From the NCBI GenBank assembly GCA_029262995.1, contig JAJCYH010000008.1:62001-126000 (forward strand): 64,000 nucleotides of DNA. The letters run 5' to 3'. The stretch comes from Saprospiraceae bacterium. Lineage in GTDB: Bacteria > Bacteroidota > Bacteroidia > Chitinophagales > Saprospiraceae. The position numbers and the translations under genes were made by a program. The number at the start of each line of letters is the position of its first letter. The stretch's first letter is position 1. The notes under the pieces are model-generated. The model was not told the DNA's origin. It ran no database searches and was given only the letters and a program-made list of their open reading frames with translations. This document shows, piece after piece, positions 17,965 to 26,931 of this stretch.

Positions 17965-18999
17965 TTGAAAATCGATATTAGGAAAATAGAATATTCAGAG
18001 TTGGAGGATTTTATCTTGGCCAATGCTATACCCAAGTTTAAAGCCCAGCAAATTTGGGATTGGATATGGAAGAAATCAAAAACCGATTTTGACGAAATGC
18101 ATAATCTTCCCAAAGATCTAAAGGACTTATTGAAAGCCAACTTTTTCATCAATGTTATGACTCTTGATAAGATTCAAAAAAGTACTGATGGCACAATGAA
18201 ATCTCGCCTGAAACTGCATGATGGCCACCTTATCGAAGCTGTATTGATTCCAGTCACTAAAGACAAAAGATTTACGGCTTGCGTTTCTTCACAGGTAGGT
18301 TGTAGTTTGTCTTGTAAGTTTTGTGCCACAGGAACAATGGATAGGGTAAGGAACCTTGATCCCGCCGAAATATATGATCAGGTGGTAATGGTCAATCAAC
18401 AATCAATCAAAAGCTTTGGTCATCCATTGACCAATATCGTATTTATGGGCATGGGTGAACCATTGCTTAACTATAACAATTTGCTAAAAAGCATTGAATA
18501 TATTGGAGCTGAAGGACTGGGTATTTCTCCTAAGCGGATAACAGTCAGTACAGTAGGTTTGTCTAAAATGATTAGAAAGTTAGCTGACGACAATGTAAAA
18601 TTCAATCTGGCATTGTCCCTGCACGCTGCTAATGATGCCAAACGGTCGGAGATTATGCCGATTAATGATCAGAATGACCTTGAAAGTATCATGGAATCTT
18701 TAAAATACTTCTATGAAATCACAAAAAACAGGTTGAGTTACGAGTACATAAGTTTTAAAGATTTTAATGATTCTATTGAAGATGCCAACAGTTTGGCACG
18801 ATTATGTCGTTTTTTCCCAGTAAAAGTGAATATTATAGAGTATAATCAAATTTCTGGCGTGAATTTTGAAAGATCAAAGGCTGTGAGTATTGACAATTTT
18901 GCAAAACATTTAAGAGAAAAGGGTGTTATGGTTACTGTTAGAAAAAGTCGTGGCATGGATATCGAAGCGGCTTGCGGACAATTAGCAAATAAAGGGTAA
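17965..18999 (+). CDS. rlmN: 23S rRNA (adenine2503-C2)-methyltransferase RlmN
   Basis: Radical-SAM dual-specificity RNA methyltransferase acting on A2503 of 23S rRNA and A37 of some tRNAs. The 344 residues contain the N-terminal domain with FKAQQIWDWIWKK. The radical-SAM cysteines are in CSLSCKFCATG (CX3CX2C), followed by FMGMGEPLLNYNNLLKS and ALSLHAANDAKRSEIMP. The acceptor cysteine is in the C-terminal RGMDIEAACGQLANK. I place the start at TTG 17965 (MKIDIRKIEYSELED), because the upstream TTG overlaps a promoter element; the leader is then only about 10 bases. Single-gene unit, divergent from the CNNM gene. No erythromycin-resistance-like changes of the Cfr type are seen. Confidence 0.95.
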   Translation: MKIDIRKIEYSELEDFILANAIPKFKAQQIWDWIWKKSKTDFDEMHNLPKDLKDLLKANFFINVMTLDKIQKSTDGTMKSRLKLHDGHLIEAVLIPVTKDKRFTACVSSQVGCSLSCKFCATGTMDRVRNLDPAEIYDQVVMVNQQSIKSFGHPLTNIVFMGMGEPLLNYNNLLKSIEYIGAEGLGISPKRITVSTVGLSKMIRKLADDNVKFNLALSLHAANDAKRSEIMPINDQNDLESIMESLKYFYEITKNRLSYEYISFKDFNDSIEDANSLARLCRFFPVKVNIIEYNQISGVNFERSKAVSIDNFAKHLREKGVMVTVRKSRGMDIEAACGQLANKG

Positions 19000-19044
19000 T
19001 CCCTTATTTATAATTACAAAAATTATAATATTTTTGAATACTGG

Positions 19045-19074
19045 TTGTCCCATTAACCTCTCCCTTTAATATTG
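19045..19074 (+). promoter_or_regulatory. Probable promoter of the metalloprotease gene
   Basis: TTG at 19045-19047, a 19-base spacer and TAATATTG at 19067-19074 (one mismatch to TAnnTTTG). Transcription from about 19080 would include the hairpin at 19106-19123. Confidence 0.5.
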
Positions 19075-19105
19075 CAGAATCCCTTGTAAAACCGGTATTT
19101 TTATA

Positions 19106-19123
19106 AAATCTCCTCGGAGATTT
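19106..19123 (+). promoter_or_regulatory. 5'-UTR hairpin before the metalloprotease gene
   Basis: AAATCTCCTCGGAGATTT is a perfect inverted repeat giving a 7-bp stem with a CTCG loop, ending 27 bases before the ATG. It is not followed by a T-run, so it is not a terminator. A role in mRNA stability is possible. Confidence 0.45.
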
Positions 19124-19150
19124 ATCAATTAAAGGAAAACCTGAGAATAG

Positions 19151-22100
19151 ATGCGAAGTATAACTACACTTTTTGCAGTCATCGTAATATTAGCTACTGC
19201 ACATGCGCAAGAATCAATATTTGGCGAATTGGTAGAATCCAATGGACAGTTTGAAACTGTGGATGCCAATTTTGAAAATTATGAGATTTATAGAATTCAA
19301 ATCCAAAAGCAATTGGTTGAAAACCAATCGTCTAGTTTCTTATTAGATTTGCATTTTGGAAATAGAACATTCAAACTAAACCTTTTCAAGGATAATTTAA
19401 CCACCTCTTTTGTAGCAGAGAACAAGCCCGTCACACTTGGTGGCTCCTTGTATTCTGGTGGATCAGTCAGTTTGACCATTAATGACGGCTTCATTTTTGG
19501 ATTTATACAAGAAGGAAATAGCAAATATTATATAGAACCACTACGTCGACTTGAAAAGTCTGCAGATTCTGATCTATTCTTGTTTTATCATGTCGATGAT
19601 GTTATTGACACGGGAGAGCATATTTGCGGATCAGATTTGGTTGATTCAAAAACACCAAAGCTTCCTGATGCATTTCTGAAAATGCCTACTACAGCCTGTA
19701 AGATTGTCGATTATGCTATTGCCAATACATTCGATATGATAGCAGCTATTGGAGGTGGAACTACAGGTGTAATGAATTTTAATATTGGGGTTTTAAACGA
19801 TGTTCAGACCAATTACAGATCTGAATTTGATACCAATCTTGAATATGATGTTGTAGCCAATTATGTGTCTACCTCAACTGCAAATAACCCATATGAGCCT
19901 CAAACTTCAAGCACAAATGGAAGTACTCTATTATTTAGATTCAGAGAATGGGCAAGAGGACCAGGTAATGCTGGTGGAGGAAATACCGGGGGTGCTACCG
20001 GTGGGTTTGGCGTAGATTATAATATGGCTGGTGTATGGACAGATACAGATTTTAGTGGAGGTGTAGTCGGAATAGCATACACGCCAGGATGGCACCATAT
20101 TCTTGAGAATTATACAAGTTCTGCCGCAAGTCTAAATGCCATGGTTTCTCATGAGATCGGACACAACTGGAATGCTCCGCATGTTGGATCCTGTGGAAAT
20201 AACAATATAATGGCACCTTGTGTCACACTTACAGATATATGGGCAGCTTCTACTAAAACAACGATCAGTACTAGAATTGCATCGCAAGGATACCTTGATA
20301 ATTGCTCTGTTATAGGACCTCCAATTGCAGATTTCTTTCAGGGGGGAATAGCAGGTTGTACAGGTTCAACGATCTCATTTGAGGATCAATCTCAATATGG
20401 TGCAACAAGGACATGGGATTTTATTACGGGAACACCGCCAACTTCTACAAGTGAAAAGCCTACCATTACTTTTAATACTGTAGGATTGCACCCAGTTACA
20501 ATTACTTCTACAAATGGTGCAGGTAGTGATACAGAAGTGAAATATGTAGATATTCAGGCAGCTCCACCAACGCCTTGTACGCCATCAGGTACAGGAGGCT
20601 CTGCTGGTATAACCTTGTTCAGATTGACTTCTATCAATAACAGCAGTACTACAACTGGAGTCTATGAAGATTTTTCTTGTGATGGTTCTGCAGTTTTGGA
20701 CGAGAGTACTACATATTCATATACATTAGGGGTTCAGGGTGTTACAAGATTAAGATACTTTTTTGATTATAATGACGATGGTGATTTTAATGATACTGGC
20801 GAGTCGTCATCTCAATATACATTAAGTAATCCCAATGGTACTTATAATGTTTCTTTTACAACTCCTTCTGCACCAGTTCAAGGTCAACTATTGCGAATGC
20901 GTGTAACTGTTTCTACGACGAGTATCGCAAGTGGCGGTTGTACGACTCCTTCTGCAGGACAAGTTGAAGACTACTCACTTTATTTTGAAGCACCTCAGGT
21001 ATATGGATGTACTGATCCTGCGGCAACAAACTATGATCCTACGGCAACGATAGATGATGGAAGTTGTACGTACGGTTCGATAACATGGTATAGGGATTTT
21101 GATAGTGATAATTTTGGAGACCCTAACATAAGTCAACAATCTGCTTCACAGCCAGCTGGATATGTAGTTGATGATACAGATTGTGATGATAATGATGCTA
21201 ATGCATTTCCAGGTAATCCAGAAGTATGTGATGGTGTTGACAATGACTGTGACGGTAATATTGATAATGGAGTGCTAACAACATATTATAGGGATTTTGA
21301 TAGTGATAATTTTGGAGACCCTAATATCATTTCTCAAGCTTGTACTCAACCTATTGGATTTGTTAGCAATAATGATGACTGTGATGATAACGATCCTTTA
21401 GAATTTCCAGATCAAATCTGGTATAGGGATTTTGATAACGATTTGCATGGTAATGGTATAAATATTGTCCAGTGTACAAGACCTGCTGGTTATTTTGTAA
21501 GTGCTGAATTAATATCTGTGGATTTGGATTGTAATGATGATGATCCTACCGCTTTTCCTGGTAATCCAGAAGTTTGCGATGGAGTAGACAATGATTGTAA
21601 TGATATAATCGACGATGGTGTGTTGTTGATGTTCTTCAGAGATTTTGATAATGACAATTATGGCGATATAGACGTTTACACACAAGCTTGTACTCAACCA
21701 ATAGGATATGTAACGAACGACCTGGATTGTAATGACAATGATCCTCTTGAATTTCCAGGTCAAGTTTGGTATTTAGATGAAGATGGCGATGCGTATGGAG
21801 AAGGTACATCATTGGTAAACTGTACACGACCAACCAACTATTACGTTTCTTCTGAATTGATTTCGACAAATTCTGATTGTAATGACAATGATGCTTCAAT
21901 TAACCCAGGTGAAATAGATGTTTGCGGAGATGGTATTGATAATGACTGTAGTGGTCAAGCTGATGAAGGCTGTGGTTCTCCACCTGATTGTGATGCTGCT
22001 AATCTAGTTATCCCTGTAATAACACAAAATGAATATAGAGCGGAACTTGGTATAGAAAGTGATGCATTAGTTGATAACGGTCAGAGTGTATTGTTTACTG

Positions 22101-22459
22101 CAGGTACTCAGCTTGATTTTGAAAGTGGGTTTGAAGTTGTGGCGGGAACACTTTTTGAAGCGATTATAGCACCTTGTTTCAACGGATTTGATGGTCCCGA
22201 AAATGATGACGTTTCTAAAGCTACAATTGTATTAGATTTAGAAGAGTTATCTCAATTGGTTCTTGAAGATCATTCTGAACGATCTACTCTTCACGTATTT
22301 TTCTTTAATAAATATGGAGAGGAGATTATTGAGTTTACTTCAGAGGCACAAAGCTTCAAAACCACAATACAGCAAAAATTAAACACTTTGGATAAAGGAC
22401 ATTATTTAATAATGGTCAATTATGGTGATAAGTGGCTTACCATGAATTTGATGCAGTAA
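19151..22459 (+). CDS. Secreted reprolysin-type metalloprotease with PKD, GEVED and MopE-type repeats
   Basis: A 1102-residue exported zinc peptidase. Residues 1-19 are a signal peptide (ending ATAHAQ). The catalytic domain has HEIGHNWNAPH at 334-344 (HExxHxxxxxH) with a Met-turn CGNNNIMAPC. A PKD domain spans about 390-472 and a GEVED domain about 475-615 (FDYNDDGDFNDTGE, GQVEDYSLYF). A YGCTDPAATNYDP unit is near 617. Five Asp-rich MopE-type repeats at about 645-942 combine Ca-loop-like DFDSDNFGD with DCxDNDxxxFPG and VCDGVDNDCD. A coathanger-like segment (ALVDNGQSVLFTAGTQLDFESGF) follows. The C-terminal 60 residues (GEEIIEF...LDKGHYLIMVNYGDKW) resemble a divergent type A T9SS sorting domain. 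Outer surface or medium location is inferred. Confidence 0.88.
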   Translation: MRSITTLFAVIVILATAHAQESIFGELVESNGQFETVDANFENYEIYRIQIQKQLVENQSSSFLLDLHFGNRTFKLNLFKDNLTTSFVAENKPVTLGGSLYSGGSVSLTINDGFIFGFIQEGNSKYYIEPLRRLEKSADSDLFLFYHVDDVIDTGEHICGSDLVDSKTPKLPDAFLKMPTTACKIVDYAIANTFDMIAAIGGGTTGVMNFNIGVLNDVQTNYRSEFDTNLEYDVVANYVSTSTANNPYEPQTSSTNGSTLLFRFREWARGPGNAGGGNTGGATGGFGVDYNMAGVWTDTDFSGGVVGIAYTPGWHHILENYTSSAASLNAMVSHEIGHNWNAPHVGSCGNNNIMAPCVTLTDIWAASTKTTISTRIASQGYLDNCSVIGPPIADFFQGGIAGCTGSTISFEDQSQYGATRTWDFITGTPPTSTSEKPTITFNTVGLHPVTITSTNGAGSDTEVKYVDIQAAPPTPCTPSGTGGSAGITLFRLTSINNSSTTTGVYEDFSCDGSAVLDESTTYSYTLGVQGVTRLRYFFDYNDDGDFNDTGESSSQYTLSNPNGTYNVSFTTPSAPVQGQLLRMRVTVSTTSIASGGCTTPSAGQVEDYSLYFEAPQVYGCTDPAATNYDPTATIDDGSCTYGSITWYRDFDSDNFGDPNISQQSASQPAGYVVDDTDCDDNDANAFPGNPEVCDGVDNDCDGNIDNGVLTTYYRDFDSDNFGDPNIISQACTQPIGFVSNNDDCDDNDPLEFPDQIWYRDFDNDLHGNGINIVQCTRPAGYFVSAELISVDLDCNDDDPTAFPGNPEVCDGVDNDCNDIIDDGVLLMFFRDFDNDNYGDIDVYTQACTQPIGYVTNDLDCNDNDPLEFPGQVWYLDEDGDAYGEGTSLVNCTRPTNYYVSSELISTNSDCNDNDASINPGEIDVCGDGIDNDCSGQADEGCGSPPDCDAANLVIPVITQNEYRAELGIESDALVDNGQSVLFTAGTQLDFESGFEVVAGTLFEAIIAPCFNGFDGPENDDVSKATIVLDLEELSQLVLEDHSERSTLHVFFFNKYGEEIIEFTSEAQSFKTTIQQKLNTLDKGHYLIMVNYGDKWLTMNLMQ
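21080..21975 (+). repeat. Coding tandem repeats (five MopE-type units)
   Basis: Five degenerate Asp/Asn-rich units inside the metalloprotease gene, alternating longer (with VCDGVDNDCD) and shorter forms. A 38-base stretch beginning TATAGGGATTTTGATAGTGA at 21091 recurs identically near 21289, showing recent duplication or homogenisation of units 1 and 2. The units probably bind calcium and extend the protein. Confidence 0.8.
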
Positions 22460-22482
22460 AAAATAAATATTTTAAGCTAATG

Positions 22483-22514
22483 AAAAGGCACGGCTATTTA
22501 GTCGTGCCTTTTTT
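22483..22514 (+). terminator. Intrinsic terminator after the metalloprotease gene
   Basis: Arms AAAAGGCACG (22483-22492) and CGTGCCTTTTTT (22503-22514) pair around a 10-base loop, followed by T. The A-run on the 5' side makes it bidirectional, so it also serves the convergent aroA, whose stop codon lies at its edge. Confidence 0.85.
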
Positions 22515-23739
22515 AGCTTATAGTAAAACCAAGTTTTTGTAGATTTTCCCAAAAAGAAGGATAAGATTTATTTACCACATCAACATCATTGATCCATATA
22601 GGAGCTATACATGAGAGAACACTTAATGCCATAGCCATTCTATGGTCATTGTATGTTTCGAATTCAGGCAAATTAATTTGAGGATTTCCTAGTAATTCAT
22701 ATTCACAAGTATCATCAACGCAAGCATTTAATGAAACTCCAATTTTTGCCAACTCTGTTTGCAAGGCAACTATTCTATTTGTTTCTTTTAATTTCAGAGT
22801 ACTCAGTCCTTTTGCGTAAAGCTTTATATTTTTGGCTGCAGCCAAAACGGCAATTGTCTGAAAAAGATCTGGTTGTTCTATGAAATCGTAAGCGAAAACA
22901 GAACTGTAATTGGTAGTAGACTTCAGTTCAACATAATCCTTACCAAACGATGATTGCACACCAAAGTTTACCATCATCTCAACTAATCGGCAATCTCCTT
23001 GAAGACTTTCTTTAAAGAAGTTTTTCAAAGTAATATTCGTATTTGGTATTAAAGCCGCAATGGCATAATGATATCCTGCAGACGACCAGTCAGATTCAAC
23101 AACATAATCTACTGCCTCATAGGGTTGAGGTAGAATATGAATGCTTGATCCATTAAAAGTACTTTTAATGCCAAATTTGGACATTATTTTTAGAGTCATT
23201 TCCAGATATGGTTTGGAAACTAATTTTCCCTCTAATTGTATTTGAAGACCAAGAGGTAGTCTAGGTGCAATAAGACATAAGGCTGAAATGAACTGACTGC
23301 TGATATTTGATTTAATTTTTACAGCAGCAGTTTTTTGTTTGAGATACGTACCAATTTTTAATGGAGGAAAACCTTCCTTCTCAAGATACTCTATTTCAAC
23401 GCCTATGTTTTTTAATGCCTCTACTAGTGGTGCTATCGGTCTCTGTTTCATTCTATCTGAACCGGTCAGAATTTGGTATCCTGATTGTAAGCAAAGATAG
23501 GCTGTCAAGAATCTGAAGCTGGTGCCAGCATGATGGACGTCATATACTTTTTGTAATGGAGATTGTAGACTCTTTTTCAGAACAGACGTATCATCACTTT
23601 CGGAAAGATTTTCAATGTCAAAACTTTGAGTGCACAGGGATTTAATAATTAGAACGCGATTGGAAATACTCTTGGAGCCACTTATTTCAAGTTCTGTCTT
23701 AATAGGATTAGCCGGGGCTGTTATTTTATATCTTGGCAT
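22513..23739 (-). CDS. aroA: 3-phosphoshikimate 1-carboxyvinyltransferase (EPSP synthase)
   Basis: Joins shikimate-3-phosphate with PEP, the sixth shikimate-pathway step. The 408 residues are slightly shorter than E. coli AroA (427), as usual in Bacteroidota. Recognisable sites are SGSKSISNRVLIIKSL (PEP/S3P lysine and Ser-Arg), HHAGTSFRFLTAYL in place of the classic NAGTAMRPL loop, ISSQFISALCLIAP, DWSSAGYHYAIAAL and the C-terminal YNDHRMAMALSVLS. It is the last gene of phoH-osmC-aroA, 12 bases after osmC. It ends in the shared terminator. The altered substrate loop is a lineage form rather than evidence of lost activity. Confidence 0.93.
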   Translation of the reverse strand: MPRYKITAPANPIKTELEISGSKSISNRVLIIKSLCTQSFDIENLSESDDTSVLKKSLQSPLQKVYDVHHAGTSFRFLTAYLCLQSGYQILTGSDRMKQRPIAPLVEALKNIGVEIEYLEKEGFPPLKIGTYLKQKTAAVKIKSNISSQFISALCLIAPRLPLGLQIQLEGKLVSKPYLEMTLKIMSKFGIKSTFNGSSIHILPQPYEAVDYVVESDWSSAGYHYAIAALIPNTNITLKNFFKESLQGDCRLVEMMVNFGVQSSFGKDYVELKSTTNYSSVFAYDFIEQPDLFQTIAVLAAAKNIKLYAKGLSTLKLKETNRIVALQTELAKIGVSLNACVDDTCEYELLGNPQINLPEFETYNDHRMAMALSVLSCIAPIWINDVDVVNKSYPSFWENLQKLGFTIS

Positions 23740-23751
23740 TTGAAAACTTGC

Positions 23752-24162
23752 CTATGCTTTTGTCCAGTGAATGCTCAGGTTTTCTAAAGTATGATCACTA
23801 AGGCTAAGCGAAACTGGACAATGATGAGCTGCTTTTTCTAGGATTTTCTTTTGTTTATCTGTATAGAGATTGTCTGGCATATAGAGATCGATTTTGATCT
23901 CTGCTATTCTTCTAGGATTACTGCCCATAACTTTAATTACTTCAGCCTTAGCTCCTTCCATTGGAATATCATGAGTGCTTGCAGCGATTCCCATGATAGT
24001 CATCAGACAGCTAGCCAGAGAAGTAGAAGCGAGATCCGTTGGAGAAAAAGCTTCCCCATTACCACTGTTGTCAATAGGTGCATCTGTAATAATTACATTT
24101 CCTGACCTAAGATGCGTAGCCTCAGTTCTTAAGTTTCCTTTATAAACTACAGTTGAAATCAT
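23752..24162 (-). CDS. OsmC-family peroxiredoxin-like protein
   Basis: A 136-residue OsmC/Ohr superfamily protein, expected to reduce organic hydroperoxides or act in sulfur stress. Both redox cysteines are present: one in LASTSLASCLMTIMGIAAS near residue 53, and one in AHHCPVSLSLSD near residue 113. The N-terminal strand YKGNLRTEATHLRSGNVIITDAP and the helix AKAEVIKVMGSNPRRIAEIKI complete the fold. It resembles the YhfA/OsmC branch rather than Ohr, but the exact substrate cannot be read. Its start overlaps the phoH stop by 4 bases and aroA follows after 12 bases. Confidence 0.88.
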   Translation of the reverse strand: MISTVVYKGNLRTEATHLRSGNVIITDAPIDNSGNGEAFSPTDLASTSLASCLMTIMGIAASTHDIPMEGAKAEVIKVMGSNPRRIAEIKIDLYMPDNLYTDKQKKILEKAAHHCPVSLSLSDHTLENLSIHWTKA

Positions 24163-25160
24163 TCTTCTTGAAATTTAGCTTTCCTTCTTTCAGAGTCTTC
24201 TTCATACCTGTTGATAATATCTTTTACCAATTTATGTCTTACAACGTCTTCTGAAGTTAGAAATAATTTTGCAATTCCTTCTAGATCAGAAAGAATATTC
24301 AAAGCATTGGACAATCCAGATCTTTGATTTCTTGGCAAGTCAATCTGGGATAGATCTCCTGTGATTATACATTTTGCGGAAGGCCCCAGCCTTGTTAAAA
24401 ACATCTTGATCTGAGTTGATGTCGCATTTTGCGCTTCATCAAGAATGATAAATGCTTTATCAAGAGTTCTGCCTCTCATAAATGCTAAAGGGGCTACCTC
24501 AATAACCCTTGTTTGCATAAAATGATCTAGTTTTTCGCTAGGCAGCATATCGTCAAGAGCATCATATAAGGGCCTGAGATATGGATCGATTTTATCTTTT
24601 AAGTCTCCTGGTAAGAACCCAAGGTTTTCGCCAGCTTCAACAGCAGGTCTTGTCAATATTATTTTTCTGACCATTTTGCTTTTCAACGCTCTTACAGCTA
24701 AAGCTACGGCAGTATAGGTTTTCCCAGTTCCAGCAGGTCCGACTGCAAATACAATGTCATTTTCTTCCGACAATTGAACCATTTTCTTTTGGTTTCTGGT
24801 TCTAGCCTTGATCGCTTTTGCATTTCTGCCATAAACGATGACATTATTATTGGTGGGTAATAGCTTATCCTCAGCATCACTTGGCGTTTCTTCAAGATTA
24901 AAAGCTACATATCCATTAAGCACATCTTTTAATTTGTCGATGTTCAAAACATCTTCATTTCTAATGATTTTTACCAGCTGCTCAATTTTCGCTTTTGCCT
25001 TTTGAGTATCTTTCTTTTCTCCGCTAATTTTTAATTTTTCTCCTCTGGAATTGAATAGAAGTGCTGGAAATGCTTGCTTGATGATATTTAATTTATTGTT
25101 TTGTTGACCAAACAGTTCTACTGGATTAATGCCGTCGATGGTAAGTACAATTTCGCTCAA
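24159..25160 (-). CDS. PhoH family ATPase
   Basis: A 333-residue PhoH-like protein, a superfamily-1-like ATPase found in nearly all bacteria and linked to RNA metabolism and phosphate or stress responses. An N-terminal KH-like segment (about 1-80) precedes the ATPase core with Walker A GPAGTGKTYTAVALA near 137-151. TRPAVEAGENLGFLPGDLKDKIDPYLRPLYD and Walker B IILDEAQNATSTQIKMFLTRLG follow, with RSGLSNALNIL and EDVVRHKLVKDIINRYE near the end. It is the first gene of the phoH-osmC-aroA operon, divergent from glyS. On the minus strand TAATTTTG at 25241-25248 could be its -7 promoter element, but no matching -33 element is seen. Confidence 0.93.
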   Translation of the reverse strand: MSEIVLTIDGINPVELFGQQNNKLNIIKQAFPALLFNSRGEKLKISGEKKDTQKAKAKIEQLVKIIRNEDVLNIDKLKDVLNGYVAFNLEETPSDAEDKLLPTNNNVIVYGRNAKAIKARTRNQKKMVQLSEENDIVFAVGPAGTGKTYTAVALAVRALKSKMVRKIILTRPAVEAGENLGFLPGDLKDKIDPYLRPLYDALDDMLPSEKLDHFMQTRVIEVAPLAFMRGRTLDKAFIILDEAQNATSTQIKMFLTRLGPSAKCIITGDLSQIDLPRNQRSGLSNALNILSDLEGIAKLFLTSEDVVRHKLVKDIINRYEEDSERRKAKFQEE

Positions 25161-25362
25161 ATCTTTTTTCCTGATTTTGATGATTTTTAATTGTTATGGC
25201 TTAACGCCAAAATTCTGAACAAGTTTCCTTGAAGTATACACAAAATTATGATTACTGAATCAAATAGACACATTTATTTTCAATTTGCATGACCTTCTAC
25301 CGAATTGTTGATGTGAATTTGATAAATAAGCTACTAATTAAGTTTCAGTGCCTCATCTTTCT

Positions 25363-25370
25363 TACTTTTG
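25363..25370 (+). promoter_or_regulatory. -7 promoter element of glyS
   Basis: TACTTTTG fits TAnnTTTG and lies 27 bases before ATG 25397. Because it is inside the longer reading frame opened at 25289, that upstream start is excluded. The -33 element is not clear. Confidence 0.5.
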
Positions 25371-25396
25371 CATTTCATAAAAAGGAAGCAAATAAA

Positions 25397-26929
25397 ATGA
25401 ACCTTAAACAACTGATTTCTCATTGTAAAGAATATGGATTTATATTTCAGTCAAGTGAAATATATGATGGACTGGCTGCTGTTTATGATTATGGTCCTCT
25501 AGGCATTGAACTAAAAAATAATATCAAACAATACTGGTGGAAGAGTATGGTTCAGATGCATCAGAATATAGTAGGAATAGATTCATCTATTTTTATGCAT
25601 CCCAAAACATGGGAAGCTTCGGGTCATGTGGATGCCTTCAATGATCCTTTAATAGATAATAAAGATTCTAAGAAAAGATACAGAGCAGATCAACTTATTG
25701 AATCCTATGTAGGAAAAATTGAAGCCAAATCCCAAAAAGATATTGATAAAGCCTCAGCTAAATTTGGTGATGCTTTTGATGAAGTTCAATTCAGATCAAC
25801 AAATAACAGGATAATTGATAGGCAAACTAAAATTGACTATGCCTTAAATGCGATGAATAAATTTCTTGCCAGTGAAGATATGGAAGGGCTTAAGAATCTC
25901 ATTGAGGAATTAGAGATTGCTTGTCCGGAAAGTGGATCAAGGAACTGGACTGAAGTCAGACAATTTAATCTGATGTTTTCAACCCAGCTTGGCAATATTT
26001 CTGGTGAAGAGTCGAAGCTATATTTGAGGCCTGAAACGGCACAAGGTATTTTTGTTAACTTTTTAAACGTTCAAAAGTCAAGTCGTCAAAAAATTCCTTT
26101 TGGCATAGCACAGATCGGTAAAGCCTTCAGAAATGAAATTGTTGCTAGACAATTTATCTTCAGAATGAGAGAATTTGAGCAAATGGAAATGCAATTCTTT
26201 GTAAGACCTGGAGAGGAAATGAAATGGTATGAATACTGGAAAGAATCAAGAATGAAATGGCATAAAGCTCTTGGTACTCCTGAGGATCATCTCAATTTTC
26301 ACAATCATGAAAATCTTGCCCATTATGCAAATGCTGCTGTAGACATTGAATTCAAATTTCCATTTGGGTTCAGAGAACTTGAAGGCATCCATTCAAGAAC
26401 AGATTTTGACCTATTAAGCCACCAGGAGTTATCTGGTAAAAAACTTCAGTATTTTGATCCAGAATTAAACGAAAACTATGTTCCCTATGTGGTTGAAACC
26501 TCGATAGGTTGCGATCGTATGTTTTTGTCTCAAATGAGCATGGCATTACAAGAAGAAACGGTACCTGATGCAAACGGAAAAGAATCAACGAGGGTAGTTG
26601 CTAAATTACACCCTGCGTTGGCACCTGTTAAAGCTGCTGTCTTGCCTTTGGTAAAGAATAAAGAAGAACTTGTGAATGCAGCATCTGATGTTTATAACAA
26701 ATTAAAGAAGGACTTCATTTGTCAATATGATGAGAAGGATGCCATTGGACGAAGATATAGAAGGCAAGATGCTATTGGTACCCCGTTTTCAATTACGATT
26801 GACTTTGAGACATTGGAGAATAATACCGTAACCATAAGAGAAAGAGATTCCATGGATCAACAACGAATTCCTATCGAACAACTGAATAAAAGAATTTCTG
26901 AAGTTACTTCAATTAATAACATCCTTTAA
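25397..26929 (+). CDS. glyS: Glycine--tRNA ligase (alpha2 type)
   Basis: Class II glycyl-tRNA synthetase of the homodimeric, eukaryote/archaea-like type. The 510 residues begin MNLKQLISHCKEYGFIFQSSEIYDGLAAVYDYGPLG, the typical motif around the glycine site. Class II motif 2 is seen in GIAQIGKAFRNEI followed by FRMREFEQMEMQFF. The anticodon-binding domain at the C-terminus starts AKLHPALAPVKAAVLPL and includes DAIGRRYRRQDAIGTPFSITID. The N-terminal extension possible from 25289 is rejected on promoter position. The HAD gene starts 2 bases after its stop, so glyS, HAD and recX form one transcript. Confidence 0.96.
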   Translation: MNLKQLISHCKEYGFIFQSSEIYDGLAAVYDYGPLGIELKNNIKQYWWKSMVQMHQNIVGIDSSIFMHPKTWEASGHVDAFNDPLIDNKDSKKRYRADQLIESYVGKIEAKSQKDIDKASAKFGDAFDEVQFRSTNNRIIDRQTKIDYALNAMNKFLASEDMEGLKNLIEELEIACPESGSRNWTEVRQFNLMFSTQLGNISGEESKLYLRPETAQGIFVNFLNVQKSSRQKIPFGIAQIGKAFRNEIVARQFIFRMREFEQMEMQFFVRPGEEMKWYEYWKESRMKWHKALGTPEDHLNFHNHENLAHYANAAVDIEFKFPFGFRELEGIHSRTDFDLLSHQELSGKKLQYFDPELNENYVPYVVETSIGCDRMFLSQMSMALQEETVPDANGKESTRVVAKLHPALAPVKAAVLPLVKNKEELVNAASDVYNKLKKDFICQYDEKDAIGRRYRRQDAIGTPFSITIDFETLENNTVTIRERDSMDQQRIPIEQLNKRISEVTSINNIL

Positions 26930-26931
26930 TC

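Noticed and set aside
21091-21326. The 38-base identical repeat as a mobile or recombination site
   Set aside because: It is coding sequence of duplicated MopE-type units, in frame in both copies.
21509-21899. Minus-strand frames rich in Ile, Tyr and His
   Set aside because: They are artefacts of the Asp/Asn-rich MopE repeats read backwards.
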